DNA of 64,000 nt from Azospirillum sp. TSH100. GTDB taxonomy: Bacteria > Pseudomonadota > Alphaproteobacteria > Azospirillales > Azospirillaceae. Positions 1 through 10,090 of this stretch are shown here, one piece after another; within the stretch, counting starts at the first letter, position 1, and each line of letters opens with the position of its first letter. The position numbers and the translations under genes are program-made. Below the pieces are notes generated by a model. That model was not told where the DNA came from. It saw nothing but the letters and a program-made list of their open reading frames with translations, and made no database searches. The stretch covers positions 296,501 through 360,500 of the forward strand of contig NZ_CP039639.1 in NCBI RefSeq assembly GCF_004923295.1, written 5' to 3'.

Positions 1-612
1 GACCGCAGCCGGGAACGGCCGCGCCGCTGGCTGGTCACCGTTGCTGTCGCGCTGGGCGTGATCGGCTTCGGCGCCCTGACCTTGGCGGTGGCGGTGATCC
101 CCTGGCTGGTCGATCACCGGATCGATCCGGTCGGGGTGGCGCTGGTGCCGGTGGTGGGCGGCCTCTTCGCCCTGTCCCTGCGCTCGCTGCTGCGGGGAGA
201 GCGACGGACCGGGCTCGCCGCCGGGGTGGGAGCCGCGGCGATCCTCTATGCCGGAACCTATGCCGCCGTGCTGCCGAACATCGACGGCGTGTGGGTCAGC
301 CGGCAGGCCGCCCGTGCGGTGGCCCAGGCCCGGCTTTGCCCTGACAGCGTGGTGGCCACCGCCGGCTATTCGGAACCGAGCCTGGTTTTCCTGCTCGGCA
401 CGCCGACCAAGCTGGTCCACGGCGCCGGGGCCGCCGCGCATCTGATGGCCGACCGTTCCTGCGCTCTCGCGCTGGTGGAGGACCGGGAGGCGCCGGCCTT
501 CCTCGACAGCCTGGGCACGGCCACGCCCCTGCCGTTGGCCGAGTTGTCGGGCTTCAATTACAACACCGGCAAGCGTCTGCACCTGACACTCTACCGCCTG
601 CCGGCCCCCTGA
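1..612 (+). CDS. C-terminal part of a GT39/ArnT-like membrane glycosyltransferase (5' end outside window)
   Basis: The reading frame is open from the first base, so only about 203 C-terminal residues are present. Two to three hydrophobic stretches (VTVAVALGVIGFGALTLAVAV; a Val/Gly-rich second segment; an Ala-rich third segment) are followed by a soluble tail containing GYSEPSLVFLLGT. That tail motif is typical, from memory, of the C-terminal region of ArnT-like family 39 transferases that move sugars from polyprenyl phosphate carriers to lipid A or glycans at the periplasmic membrane face. The catalytic N-terminal loops are not in the window, so substrate cannot be assigned. Confidence 0.75.
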   Translation, partial: DRSRERPRRWLVTVAVALGVIGFGALTLAVAVIPWLVDHRIDPVGVALVPVVGGLFALSLRSLLRGERRTGLAAGVGAAAILYAGTYAAVLPNIDGVWVSRQAARAVAQARLCPDSVVATAGYSEPSLVFLLGTPTKLVHGAGAAAHLMADRSCALALVEDREAPAFLDSLGTATPLPLAELSGFNYNTGKRLHLTLYRLPAP

Positions 613-767
613 CCTAAACCCGGTGCCGTATCGTAAGGTGGGGCCTATGCCTCCCTTGGCGATGCGGCGACCGGGGTGGGTAATGCGCCTCCGCATTGGA
701 CGCCACGGGGGCTTTGCGGTCGACTGCCCCTTCCGATCCGTTTTCCCGGACGAAAGGTGCCTGTTCG

Positions 768-1160
768 ATGACCCGCGTTGCCGTCCCCGCCAAGATCGCC
801 GTCTCCGCATTCACCGCCGCGCTGGCGGTGACGACGCTGTCGCTGCCGGCTTACGCCCAGAAGCAGGAGTATGCGCCCTGGGTGTACGACCAGATGGTTC
901 CGACCGGTCCGCTCCTGCGCAACCTGGATCAGGCCCAGCCGCTGCCCGGCCCGGCGCCGTCCCACTGGGGGGCGACGAAGGCCGGACCGGACCGGGCCGG
1001 CATGGTGCGCTACGGCACCGACGTGAAGCGGACGGACAAGCATTATTCCGCGTCCCATTCGCTGACGCCGCCGGTCGACCCTGCCGCCGCCAAGCGTGTG
1101 ATGGCGGCGCCGCAGAGTGCCGACGCTCCGCCGGTCCCGCGGACAGCGCGCCGCGACTGA
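768..1160 (+). CDS. Small exported protein of unknown function (130 aa)
   Basis: The ATG at 768 is preceded by an AAAGGTG ribosome-binding-like stretch and gives a clear Sec signal peptide: MTRVAVPAKIA, a hydrophobic core and cleavage after LPAYA (about residue 28). The mature part of about 100 residues is rich in Pro, Gly and Ala, with no cysteine pair or enzyme motif I recognise. It probably acts in the periplasm. It is convergent with the ROK kinase gene, with only six bases between the stop codons. A longer in-frame start at 696 would bury the signal peptide and was rejected. Confidence 0.7.
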   Translation: MTRVAVPAKIAVSAFTAALAVTTLSLPAYAQKQEYAPWVYDQMVPTGPLLRNLDQAQPLPGPAPSHWGATKAGPDRAGMVRYGTDVKRTDKHYSASHSLTPPVDPAAAKRVMAAPQSADAPPVPRTARRD

Positions 1161-1166
1161 GACGGC

Positions 1167-2165
1167 TTAGCCGGCTGATGTTTCCGGCGGCATTTCTCCC
1201 GGCCGCCACAGCCACGCAGCACCGCGCACGCCACTGGAATCTCCGTGGCGGGCGCGGCGCACCGGTGTGTCCAGCCGGTCGCTGAAGGCCCAGGGCTGCA
1301 TCGCCGCCGGCAGCCGCTCGTACAGCAGATCCGCGTTCGACAGGCCGCCGCCCAGCACGATGACGTCGGGGTCCAGCAGATTGGCGACCGCCGCCAGTCC
1401 GCGGGCCAGCCGGCCGACCAGCCGGTCCGCCGTCGCCTTGCATCCGGCATCGCCGGACGGATCGACGGCGCGGGTCAGGATCGTCGCGGTGTCCAGCTTC
1501 TCTCCGGTCGCCGCGAAATGGTCGGCCGCCACCGCCGGCCCCGACACGTAATTTTCCAGGCAACCATGCTTGCCGCAGTAGCAGGCCGGCCCCGGCCGCT
1601 CGCCTTCGGTCGGCCAGGGCAACGGGTTGTGACCCCACTCCCCGGCGATGGCGTTGCGTCCGCCCAGCACCCGGCCGTGAACGACGATCCCCGCCCCGCA
1701 GCCGGTGCCGAGGATCGCCGCGAACACCACACCGCAGCCGGCCCCGGCGCCGTCGGTCGCCTCCGACACCGCAAGGCAGTTGGCGTCATTCTCGATCCGC
1801 ACCGGCCGGGCGAGCGCCTGGGTCAGATCGCGCGTGAAGTCGCGGCCGATCAGCCATGTGGAATTGGCGTTCTTCACCAGCCCGGTGGCGGGAGAGATGG
1901 CGCCGGGAATGCCCAAGCCCACCGTCGCCTTGCCGCCGGCGGGGATTTCCGCCTCCAGCCGGGCGACCAGATCGCGGATCGTCCTGACGCTGCCGTCGTA
2001 ATCGCCTTTCAGCGTGGGAACTCTGTGGCGCGCCAGCTGGTTGCCGTTTCGGTCGAGCAGAATACCCTCGGTCTTGGTGCCACCCAGGTCGATGCCGATG
2101 CGGTACCCGCTTCCATACCCTGTTCCGGTTTCCGTTCCGGCCGATTGCGATCCGGTGGCTGCCAT
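1167..2165 (-). CDS. ROK-family sugar kinase (fructokinase / N-acetylglucosamine kinase type)
   Basis: A 332-residue ROK protein. The phosphate-binding DLGGTK lies at 26-31, the catalytic Asp in ENDAN at 127, and the family zinc site GEWGHN...CYCGKHGC supplies His179, Cys195, Cys197 and Cys202. The GHNPLPW context resembles bacterial Mak (fructokinase) and NagK (GlcNAc kinase); the sequence alone does not separate these substrates. All catalytic residues are present, so it should phosphorylate a hexose with ATP in the cytoplasm. The first 20 residues are a low-complexity Thr/Gly/Tyr leader before the fold starts at YRIGID, so the true start might be slightly downstream. No sugar transporter or regulator is adjacent. 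Confidence 0.88.
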   Translation of the reverse strand: MAATGSQSAGTETGTGYGSGYRIGIDLGGTKTEGILLDRNGNQLARHRVPTLKGDYDGSVRTIRDLVARLEAEIPAGGKATVGLGIPGAISPATGLVKNANSTWLIGRDFTRDLTQALARPVRIENDANCLAVSEATDGAGAGCGVVFAAILGTGCGAGIVVHGRVLGGRNAIAGEWGHNPLPWPTEGERPGPACYCGKHGCLENYVSGPAVAADHFAATGEKLDTATILTRAVDPSGDAGCKATADRLVGRLARGLAAVANLLDPDVIVLGGGLSNADLLYERLPAAMQPWAFSDRLDTPVRRARHGDSSGVRGAAWLWRPGEMPPETSAG

Positions 2166-2448
2166 GCCCTGTCATCCATCCAACTGTCCTGTGCCCATCC
2201 ATAGCGTCGCAGCCCCCCTTCCGTCCAGCGACGGACGGCGACCATGGCCGGATGGGCGCTGTTCGAACCGACGACCGTATCTGTCGGCAGATTCGCGTTG
2301 CTTCCTCGCCGCGTCGATGGGACAAAACGCAAGCAGCGGCCAAATCCCATTGACCCGTCACGGCGTTCGGGTAGAAGGTCGCCGACTGTCGGGCGATGCC
2401 GATCTCCGCCCGACCCCGTCCTATTGTACCGCGCCACCGGAGCCCCTG

Positions 2449-3216
2449 ATGAGTCGCCAGCGCGCCGCCCTCCGCCATTCTCTCAAAGCCCTGACCGGCG
2501 CCGCCGTCCTCGGCGCGCTGCTCGCCCTGCCGGCGTCCGCCGGCGCTGCCACCAAGGAGCCCGCGAAGCCGGCCGCTGCCAAGGCGGCTCGCCCGGCGAA
2601 GTCGAGCGCTCCGGCCGCGCCCGCCTGCTACAACCGCGCCGAACATGCGGCCGAGCAGCTGATGCGCATGCACACCGAGATGATGGTGATCGGCCTGACC
2701 TGCCGTACGGTCGTCCCGGAGAAGAAGCCCTTCGACCTGTACCAGGACTTTTCGGTCAAGAACCGGGCCCTCCTGTCCAGCTCGGAAGCGTCGCTGATCA
2801 GCTACTACAAGCGTTCGGGCGCCGGCGGCAACGCCACCCGCCAGTTCGACATGTTCCGGACGGAGCTGGCGAACGAGATCAGCCGCCGTGCCGCCACCAT
2901 CGGCATCCCGCAATATTGCGCCAATTTCGTCGACCGCTCGGTCGCCGCCAAGGATCTGACTGCGGACGACCTGCGCACCCTGACCAGTGACGAGAAGGGC
3001 GCCGGCCTGATGCATCTGGCGAGCCGCCCGCTCTGCGACGTCAAGGTGGTCAGCAATCCGGACCCGGTCATCGCCGTCGCCTCGGCCGCGCCGGCTCCGG
3101 CAGCGACGCCGAAGGCGACGACCGCCAAGGCGAAGCCGGCCAAGGCCGCCGCTCCGGCCAAGCCGAAGCAGAAGGTCGCGGCCGCCCCGGCCACGCAGTC
3201 CGTCACCGTCCGCTGA
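2449..3216 (+). CDS. Exported Ala/Lys/Pro-rich protein of unknown function (255 aa)
   Basis: Starting at ATG 2449 the protein has a Sec signal peptide (RQRAALRHSLKAL, a hydrophobic Ala/Leu core, cleavage near ASAGAA at about residue 33). A low-complexity AAKAARPAKSSAPAAPA linker follows, then a central domain of about 140 residues with three or four cysteines (CYNRAEHAAEQLMRMHTEM, TCRT, YCANFVD, LCDV). The tail is a long Ala/Lys/Pro repeat of histone-H1-like composition. The conserved-looking central part suggests a periplasmic protein with possible disulfides. Function unknown. A strong terminator-like hairpin follows at 3245-3277. Confidence 0.75.
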   Translation: MSRQRAALRHSLKALTGAAVLGALLALPASAGAATKEPAKPAAAKAARPAKSSAPAAPACYNRAEHAAEQLMRMHTEMMVIGLTCRTVVPEKKPFDLYQDFSVKNRALLSSSEASLISYYKRSGAGGNATRQFDMFRTELANEISRRAATIGIPQYCANFVDRSVAAKDLTADDLRTLTSDEKGAGLMHLASRPLCDVKVVSNPDPVIAVASAAPAPAATPKATTAKAKPAKAAAPAKPKQKVAAAPATQSVTVR

Positions 3217-3244
3217 CGTTCCGACCGTCTGCATCGTGTTGCAG

Positions 3245-3277
3245 AACGCCCTGCCGGCAATCGCCGGTGGGGCGTTT
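3245..3277 (+). terminator. Rho-independent terminator after the exported Ala/Lys-rich protein
   Basis: Left arm AACGCCCTGCCGGC (3245-3258), loop AATC, right arm 3263-3276 ending GGGCGTT, giving a 14-pair stem with two G-U pairs and a short T run. It lies 28 bases after the stop codon at 3216. Confidence 0.8.
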
Positions 3278-3612
3278 CGCATTTTCAGCCTTTGGCCTTG
3301 GCGGCGACGCATGCGGGCAGCACAAATCTGTCTTGCAAAAATCCGTCAGGCTGGTACTACCGAAAAGGTCAGGAGGGGCACCCGTGAGCCGGCCCGGCCG
3401 GATCGCAGGAACCGCCTCCGAACAGGAAAAACCATGGTCCGTCAGACCAATAGACGGAACTCCGGATGATACGGCATTCCGTTTGGTGACTGGACGGGCT
3501 GCACCAGACAGAGTGCACCAGACAGGGGGGCTGCTGTTGCGAGACCGGTGTGCCGAGTGTGCCCGTGCCGCCGCACCCTGCCTTTGCGCCGCGCTGAAGG
3601 TGGGATGAGGAT
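3278..3612 (+). promoter_or_regulatory. Upstream region of the liv operon
   Basis: There is no convincing gene in these 335 bases. A possible sigma70-like promoter is TTGCAA (3333-3338), a 16-base spacer and TACTAC (3355-3360). An 11-base direct repeat GCACCAGACAG occurs at 3501-3511 and 3515-3525, 14 bases apart. The region ends with a purine-rich ribosome binding site (GGTGGGATGAGG) just before livH. This would leave a leader of about 250 bases. Promoter assignment is tentative. Confidence 0.35.
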
Positions 3613-4518
<906 letters not shown>

Positions 4519-4523
4519 GCGCC

Positions 4524-6023
4524 ATGACCACCCCTTCCCACGCGCCGTCGCACCCCCATTACCACATCAACGGCAAGCGCCCCGGCGTCGACTGGGCCGC
4601 CACCGTCAAGGACGCCGGCCTCGCCGCCTTCGTGGCATTGCTGCTGACCGTGCCGCTGGTGGGCCTGCGCACGGTGGACCGCCCCACCGGCCTCGGCATC
4701 GAGGCCCGGCCGGAGGAGGTCATCGCCTCGCTGCTGCTGGTCTTCCTCGGCCGGCTCGGGCTCGGGCTGATCCGCCAGGGCATGGCGCTGCCGGTGCTGA
4801 TCCTGGCGCTGGTCTGCGCCGGCGTCGGGCTGGTGCTGCCGATGCCGACCCAGGTGCTGCGCCTGGTGCTGGTGCTGGGCGGCGGCGTCATCGCGCTGCG
4901 CGCCGCCATGACGGTGGCCACCGGCCGCTCCAAGCTGTCCCAGGCCGACCGCGACAAGCGCATGGACCGCGTCGCCGCCAAGGTGCAGCACGCCAGCCGC
5001 TACATCGGCCCGGTCGCCGTCGCCTTCGCCGCGGTGCTGCCGCTGACCCCGCTGGCCGACCGCATGATCCTGGACATCGGCATCCTGCTGCTGACCTACA
5101 TCATGCTGGGCTGGGGCCTGAACATCGTGGTGGGCCTCGCCGGCCTGCTCGATCTCGGCTATGTCGCCTTCTACGCCGTCGGCGCCTACAGCTACGCGCT
5201 GCTCGCCCATTACTTCGGGCTCAGCTTCTGGCTCTGCCTGCCGCTGGCGGGCCTGCTGGCCGCCTGCTCGGGCGTGCTGCTGGGCTTCCCGGTGCTGCGG
5301 CTGCGCGGCGACTATTTCGCCATCGTGACCTTGGGCTTCGGCGAGATCATCCGCATCATCCTGGTCAACTGGTACCAGTTCACCGGCGGCCCCAACGGCA
5401 TCTCCGGCATCCCGCGCCCGAGCTTCTTCGGCATCGCCGACTTCAGCCGCACGCCGGCCGAGGGCATGGCCGCCTTCCACGAGCTGTTCGGGCTGGAGTT
5501 CTCGCCGCTCCACCGCATCATCTTCCTCTACTACCTCATCCTGGCGCTGGCGCTGGTGGTGAACCTGTTCACGCTGCGCGTGCGCAAGCTGCCGCTGGGC
5601 CGGGCCTGGGAGGCTCTGCGCGAGGACGACATCGCCTGTGCGTCGCTCGGCATCAACCGCACCAACATGAAGCTGGCGGCCTTCGCCATCGCGGCGATGT
5701 TCGGCGGCTTCGCCGGGTCCTTCTTCGCGACGCGCCAGGGCTTCATCAGCCCGGAGAGCTTCACCTTCATCGAGTCGGCGATCATCCTGGCCATCGTGGT
5801 GCTGGGCGGCATGGGCAGCCAGATCGGCGTGGTGGTGGCCACGCTGCTGGTGATCGGCCTGCCGGAAGCGTTCCGCGAGCTGGCCGACTACCGCATGCTG
5901 GCCTTCGGCGCCGGCATGGTGGTGATCATGCTGTGGCGTCCGCGCGGCCTGCTGGCCCACCGCGACCCGACCATCCTCCTGCATGGCGGCAAGAAAGCCG
6001 CCGCGACGGGAGCCGCCAAATGA
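4524..6023 (+). CDS. livM: Branched-chain amino acid ABC transporter permease LivM (extended N-terminus)
   Basis: A 499-residue permease. The C-terminal 320 residues carry the LivM core: YIMLGWGLNIVVGLAGLLDLGYVAFYAVGAY, then LRLRGDYFAIVTLGFGEIIRI and the coupling-helix region GRAWEALREDDIACASLGIN. The first 170 or so residues add a His-rich cytoplasmic leader (HAPSHPHYHINGK) and about four extra hydrophobic segments, as in the longer LivM of E. coli and other proteobacteria. The ATG at 4524 follows the livH stop by five bases; a longer in-frame opening upstream lies inside livH and is rejected. It partners LivH and the ATPases LivG and LivF. Confidence 0.94.
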   Translation: MTTPSHAPSHPHYHINGKRPGVDWAATVKDAGLAAFVALLLTVPLVGLRTVDRPTGLGIEARPEEVIASLLLVFLGRLGLGLIRQGMALPVLILALVCAGVGLVLPMPTQVLRLVLVLGGGVIALRAAMTVATGRSKLSQADRDKRMDRVAAKVQHASRYIGPVAVAFAAVLPLTPLADRMILDIGILLLTYIMLGWGLNIVVGLAGLLDLGYVAFYAVGAYSYALLAHYFGLSFWLCLPLAGLLAACSGVLLGFPVLRLRGDYFAIVTLGFGEIIRIILVNWYQFTGGPNGISGIPRPSFFGIADFSRTPAEGMAAFHELFGLEFSPLHRIIFLYYLILALALVVNLFTLRVRKLPLGRAWEALREDDIACASLGINRTNMKLAAFAIAAMFGGFAGSFFATRQGFISPESFTFIESAIILAIVVLGGMGSQIGVVVATLLVIGLPEAFRELADYRMLAFGAGMVVIMLWRPRGLLAHRDPTILLHGGKKAAATGAAK

Positions 6024-6934
6024 GCGTCGCGACGATGAATACCGACAAGCCTTTGCTGAGCGTCGAACACCTGACCATGCGCTTCGGCGGCCTGGTGGCG
6101 AACAACGACGTGTCGTTCGAGGCGCGGGCGGGCGAGATCACCGCGCTGATCGGCCCGAACGGCGCCGGCAAGACGACGCTGTTCAACTGCGTCACCGGCT
6201 TCTACACGCCGACGGTGGGGCGGCTGACGCTGCGCCACCCCGCCGGCAAGGAGTTCCTGCTGGAGCGCATGCCGGGCTACCGCATCGCCCAGCTGGCGGG
6301 GGTGGCGCGCACCTTCCAGAACATCCGGCTGTTCGGCGGGATGAGCGTGCTGGAGAACCTGATCGTCGCCCAGCACAACAAGCTGATGCGGGCGTCGGGC
6401 TTCGCCATCGCCGGGCTGCTCGGCCTGCCCGGCTTCCGCAAGGCCGAGCATGAGGCGGTTGAGCTGGCGAAATACTGGCTGGACCGGGTCCGCCTGACCG
6501 AGTTCGCCGACTGGGAAGCCGGCAACCTGCCCTATGGCGCCCAGCGCCGGCTGGAGATCGCGCGGGCGATGTGCACCGAGCCGGTGCTGCTGTGCCTGGA
6601 CGAACCGGCGGCCGGCCTGAACCCGCGCGAGTCGGGGGAGCTGGCCGAGATCCTGACCTTCATCCGTGACGTGCAGACGCCGCAGGGCCACCGGACCGGC
6701 GTGTTGCTGATCGAGCATGACATGAGCGTGGTGATGCGCATTTCCGACCATGTTGTGGTGCTGGACTATGGCCGGAAGATTTCCGACGGCGATCCGGAGC
6801 ATGTGAAGAACGACCCGGCGGTGATCCGCGCCTATCTCGGCGAGGACGAGGACGAGGCGCTGCCGCCGGAGGTCGCCGCCGACCTGCACATGCCGCAGAA
6901 TGCCGGCTCGCAAGCCGCGCAGAAGGGAGCCTGA
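6020..6934 (+). CDS. livG: Branched-chain amino acid ABC transporter ATP-binding protein LivG
   Basis: A 304-residue ATPase that overlaps livM by ATGA (6020-6023), implying translational coupling. Walker A is GPNGAGKTT, the signature-like motif is LPYGAQRRLEIARA and Walker B is VLLCLDEPAAGLNP with a downstream IEHDM switch. The LRMRFGG-type N-terminus and the two-helix insertion after RTFQNIRLFGGMSVLEN are characteristic of LivG. The last 40 residues are an acidic Glu/Asp and Ala tail. Together with LivF it energises import through LivH-LivM. Confidence 0.95.
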   Translation: MSVATMNTDKPLLSVEHLTMRFGGLVANNDVSFEARAGEITALIGPNGAGKTTLFNCVTGFYTPTVGRLTLRHPAGKEFLLERMPGYRIAQLAGVARTFQNIRLFGGMSVLENLIVAQHNKLMRASGFAIAGLLGLPGFRKAEHEAVELAKYWLDRVRLTEFADWEAGNLPYGAQRRLEIARAMCTEPVLLCLDEPAAGLNPRESGELAEILTFIRDVQTPQGHRTGVLLIEHDMSVVMRISDHVVVLDYGRKISDGDPEHVKNDPAVIRAYLGEDEDEALPPEVAADLHMPQNAGSQAAQKGA

Positions 6935-6937
6935 TCC

Positions 6938-7648
<711 letters not shown>

Positions 7649-7649
7649 G

Positions 7650-8009
7650 ATGGAAACGATCCTTGGCTCTTCGCTTCCGGTGTTCGTGTTCCTGACGGTT
7701 CTGGTGTTCGGCGGCTGCGGGGTGCTGACCGGACAGACGCTGGCCGAGGGGTGGAAGCCGGTCTCCAGCGTGCTGGCCTACTCGCTGCTGCTGGGGGTTG
7801 GCGACCGCTTCCTGGCCTGGGGCCTGTTCGGTGAACAGCTGCTGTCCGTGTGGGGCTTCATCGTCCACACGGTGGTGATCGGCCTCATCACGCTGACCGC
7901 ACACCGCATCGCCATCGCGCGCCGCATGGTCAACCAGTATCCCTGGCTCTACGAGCGCGCTGGGCCGTTCGCCTGGCGGGAGCGCACCGGGACTACCGAC
8001 CAGGCTTAA
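7650..8009 (+). CDS. Small membrane protein of the liv operon (119 aa, DUF6867-like)
   Basis: A 119-residue protein with three predicted membrane segments: PVFVFLTVLVFGGCGVLTG, VLAYSLLLGVGDRFLAWGLF and GFIVHTVVIGLITLTAHRIA. A conserved-looking tail RRMVNQYPWLYERAGPFAWRE follows. It starts one base after livF. From memory it matches the small DUF6867 family found beside liv genes in alphaproteobacteria. No function is known; position suggests an accessory to, or regulator of, the Liv transporter. Confidence 0.8.
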   Translation: METILGSSLPVFVFLTVLVFGGCGVLTGQTLAEGWKPVSSVLAYSLLLGVGDRFLAWGLFGEQLLSVWGFIVHTVVIGLITLTAHRIAIARRMVNQYPWLYERAGPFAWRERTGTTDQA

Positions 8010-8086
8010 GGAATTAGACCGTACGGCTGATTGGTGCCCGCGAAACTGTCGCACTGTGCGCCACTTGGGGTATGGTATTCTGAGAC

Positions 8087-8124
8087 CCGCCGGAGGGGAC
8101 CCGGCGGCAAGGCCCGAAAGGGCC
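8087..8124 (+). promoter_or_regulatory. Two consecutive stem-loops in the leader of the binding-protein gene
   Basis: CCGCCGG (8087-8093) pairs with CCGGCGG (8101-8107), and GGCCC (8111-8115) pairs with GGGCC (8120-8124) around a GAAA tetraloop. They sit between the small membrane-protein gene and the binding-protein gene. They could protect or process the mRNA so that the binding protein is made in excess over the membrane subunits; that role is inferred. Confidence 0.5.
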
Positions 8125-8175
8125 GGGGGTATGTTGCAACAGGGACCACTCACAGAACAGGGAGCAAGCACACCC

Positions 8176-9276
8176 ATGAAATTCAAGCTGTCCCTTCTCG
8201 CCGCGATCGCGGCGACCGCGCTCTCCGCAACGGCCGCCAAGGCCGACATCGCGGTGGCCACCGCCGGCCCGATCACCGGCCAGTACGCCACCTTCGGCGA
8301 GCAGATGAAGAAGGGCATGGAGCAGGCTGTTGCGGACATCAATGCCGCCGGTGGTGTTCTGGGCCAGAAGCTGAAGCTGGAAGTCGGTGACGACGCCTGC
8401 GATCCCAAGCAGGCCGTGGCCGTCGCCAACCAGCTGGCCAAGGCCGGTGTGAAGTTCGTGGCCGGTCACTTCTGCTCGGGTTCGTCGATCCCGGCCAGCC
8501 AGGTCTATGCCGAGGAAGGGATGATGCAGATCTCCCCGGCTTCGACCAACCCGAAGCTGACCGAGCAGGGCCTGAAGAACGTCTTCCGCGTTTGCGGCCG
8601 CGACGACCAGCAGGGCCTGATCGCCGGCAAGTATCTGCTGGACAAGTTCAAGGGCAAGAACATCGCCATCCTGCACGACAAGTCGGCCTACGGTAAGGGT
8701 CTGGCCGACGAGACGCAGAAGGCTTTGAACGCCGGCGGCCAGAAGGAAGCCATCTACGAAGCCTATACGGCCGGTGAGAAGGACTATTCCGCTCTGGTCT
8801 CCAAGCTGAAGCAGGCGAACGTCGACGCGGTCTACATCGGTGGCTACCACACCGAGGCCGGCCTGATCGCCCGCCAGATGAAGGACCAGGGCCTTAAGGC
8901 CATCATCGTGTCGGGCGACGCGCTGGTGACCAACGAGTACTGGGCCATCACCGGCGATGCCGGCGAGGACACCATGATGACCTTCGGTCCGGATCCGCGC
9001 GAGAAGCCGGACGCCAAGGCCGTCGTGGAGAAGTTCCGCAAGGCCGGTTACGAGCCGGAAGGCTACACCCTGTACACCTACGCGGCGCTCCAGATCTGGG
9101 CGAACGCGGTGAACCAGGCCAAGTCGACCGACGTTGCCAAGGTTGCCGACGTCCTGCGCAAGGGCAGCTACGACACCGTCATCGGCAAGATCGGGTTCGA
9201 CGCCAAGGGCGACGTCACCAGCCCGGCCTATGTCTGGTACAAGTGGCACAACGGCCAGTACGCCGAAGTGAAGTAA
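8176..9276 (+). CDS. livK: Branched-chain amino acid ABC transporter substrate-binding protein (LivJ/LivK type)
   Basis: A 366-residue periplasmic binding protein. A Sec signal peptide (MKFKLSLLAAIAATALSA, cleavage near AAKA about residue 23) precedes the mature start DIAVATAGPITGQYATFGEQ, a standard type I fold opening. The pair of cysteines in DDACDPKQ and GHFCSG probably forms the conserved disulfide of LivJ/LivK. It captures the amino acid for LivHMGF encoded just upstream. AGGGAG lies about a dozen bases before the ATG. A terminator follows at once. Confidence 0.94.
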   Translation: MKFKLSLLAAIAATALSATAAKADIAVATAGPITGQYATFGEQMKKGMEQAVADINAAGGVLGQKLKLEVGDDACDPKQAVAVANQLAKAGVKFVAGHFCSGSSIPASQVYAEEGMMQISPASTNPKLTEQGLKNVFRVCGRDDQQGLIAGKYLLDKFKGKNIAILHDKSAYGKGLADETQKALNAGGQKEAIYEAYTAGEKDYSALVSKLKQANVDAVYIGGYHTEAGLIARQMKDQGLKAIIVSGDALVTNEYWAITGDAGEDTMMTFGPDPREKPDAKAVVEKFRKAGYEPEGYTLYTYAALQIWANAVNQAKSTDVAKVADVLRKGSYDTVIGKIGFDAKGDVTSPAYVWYKWHNGQYAEVK

Positions 9277-9298
9277 GCGAAACGCACCCGCGTTCCGT

Positions 9299-9336
9299 AA
9301 AAAAGGGGTCGGCACGTCAGTGCCGGCCCTTTTTCC
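9299..9336 (+). terminator. Strong intrinsic terminator ending the liv operon
   Basis: An A-run (9299-9304), left arm GGGGTCGGCAC (9305-9315), loop GTCA, right arm GTGCCGGCCC (9320-9329) and a T-run (9330-9334). The stem is continuous with one G-U pair and lies 22 bases after the binding-protein stop. The A-run on the left arm may let it work in both directions. Confidence 0.9.
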
Positions 9337-9373
9337 TTTTCATGAAGGTCGGGTGCAGACCCGGAGGCGCCGG

Positions 9374-9655
9374 TCAGGGAATAGGTCGGGGAACATGGGC
9401 GACGCGATGCTGGACCACGGCCGGCTGTGCCGCGGCAAAGCTTGGGGAAGAGAGCCCAGTCGCCAGACGCCGGCCCGACCGCTCCGTCAGCAGTCGTTCG
9501 CAGGTACGCATCACATCCCGCCAGAAGGCGGCGGCGCGGGTGTGATTGGCGGCCGTGAGTTCGACAAGACGAACGCGGCTCATGCGAATCGCGGTTTCGC
9601 CCAGTTCATCAACCAGGCGGGTCGCGAAGACAAGCACGTCGAGATCGGTATTCAT
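9374..9655 (-). CDS. Small hypothetical protein (93 aa)
   Basis: Starting at the ATG at 9655 this encodes MNTDLDVLVFATRLVDELGE followed by an amphipathic, Arg-rich helical stretch (RMSRVRLVELTAANHTRAAAFWRDVMRTCERLL) and a low-complexity tail. No signal peptide or known domain is seen. The ribosome binding site is weak. The N-terminal 60 residues look like a real folded helix pair; the last 30 are less convincing. The longer opening to 9754 adds Cys-rich sequence without a start signal. It might be non-coding. Confidence 0.45.
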   Translation of the reverse strand: MNTDLDVLVFATRLVDELGETAIRMSRVRLVELTAANHTRAAAFWRDVMRTCERLLTERSGRRLATGLSSPSFAAAQPAVVQHRVAHVPRPIP

Positions 9656-9883
9656 GACCGCTATGAACCCACAGCCGCGACTTTTGTTCCACTCTGAATG
9701 CGCCCTGCGGCAAAGGGTCATCGGGGGTGCCCCGGACGTGCTGCAACGCGGCAAAGCAAATGCGGCATCGGTAAAGGGTCACCGAACGGACACTCGCCAC
9801 GGCAGGGGGGTTTTGTGCTTCAATGGCGCCCTTCGCGGCGGCCGTGACGGTCGCCGGTTCGGGACGGGTTTTGGAGAACGGGA

Positions 9884-10090
9884 ATGCGCAGAAAGCGCGA
9901 GGTGGTCGAAGGACAGATTTATCGCAAGCTGTCCCCCAGCGGCGGCTATTGGGAGGTGATTGCCATCCGCAAGGACGGTATGGGCACCCAGCATGCCCAG
10001 ATGAAACGCACCGACGATCCGAAGACGCTGAAGACCCTGTCGGTGGCGACCCTGCTCGATCCCCATGAGTTCGAGATCGTCACCGAGTGA
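9884..10090 (+). CDS. Small conserved-looking hypothetical protein (68 aa)
   Basis: MRRKREVVEGQIYRKL...GGYWEVIAIRKDGMGTQHAQMKR reads as a compact beta-rich domain with a basic N-terminus; the ATG is preceded by GAACGGGA. The protein has no cysteine and no signal. Composition and codon positions look coding. Its last 11 bases overlap the 3' end of the convergent metallo-hydrolase gene. Function unknown. Confidence 0.7.
   Translation: MRRKREVVEGQIYRKLSPSGGYWEVIAIRKDGMGTQHAQMKRTDDPKTLKTLSVATLLDPHEFEIVTE

Noticed and set aside
3267..3608. A 113-codon frame upstream of livH
   Set aside because: Covers the terminator and promoter region, has a Cys/Arg-rich random-like translation and ends at the livH ribosome binding site.
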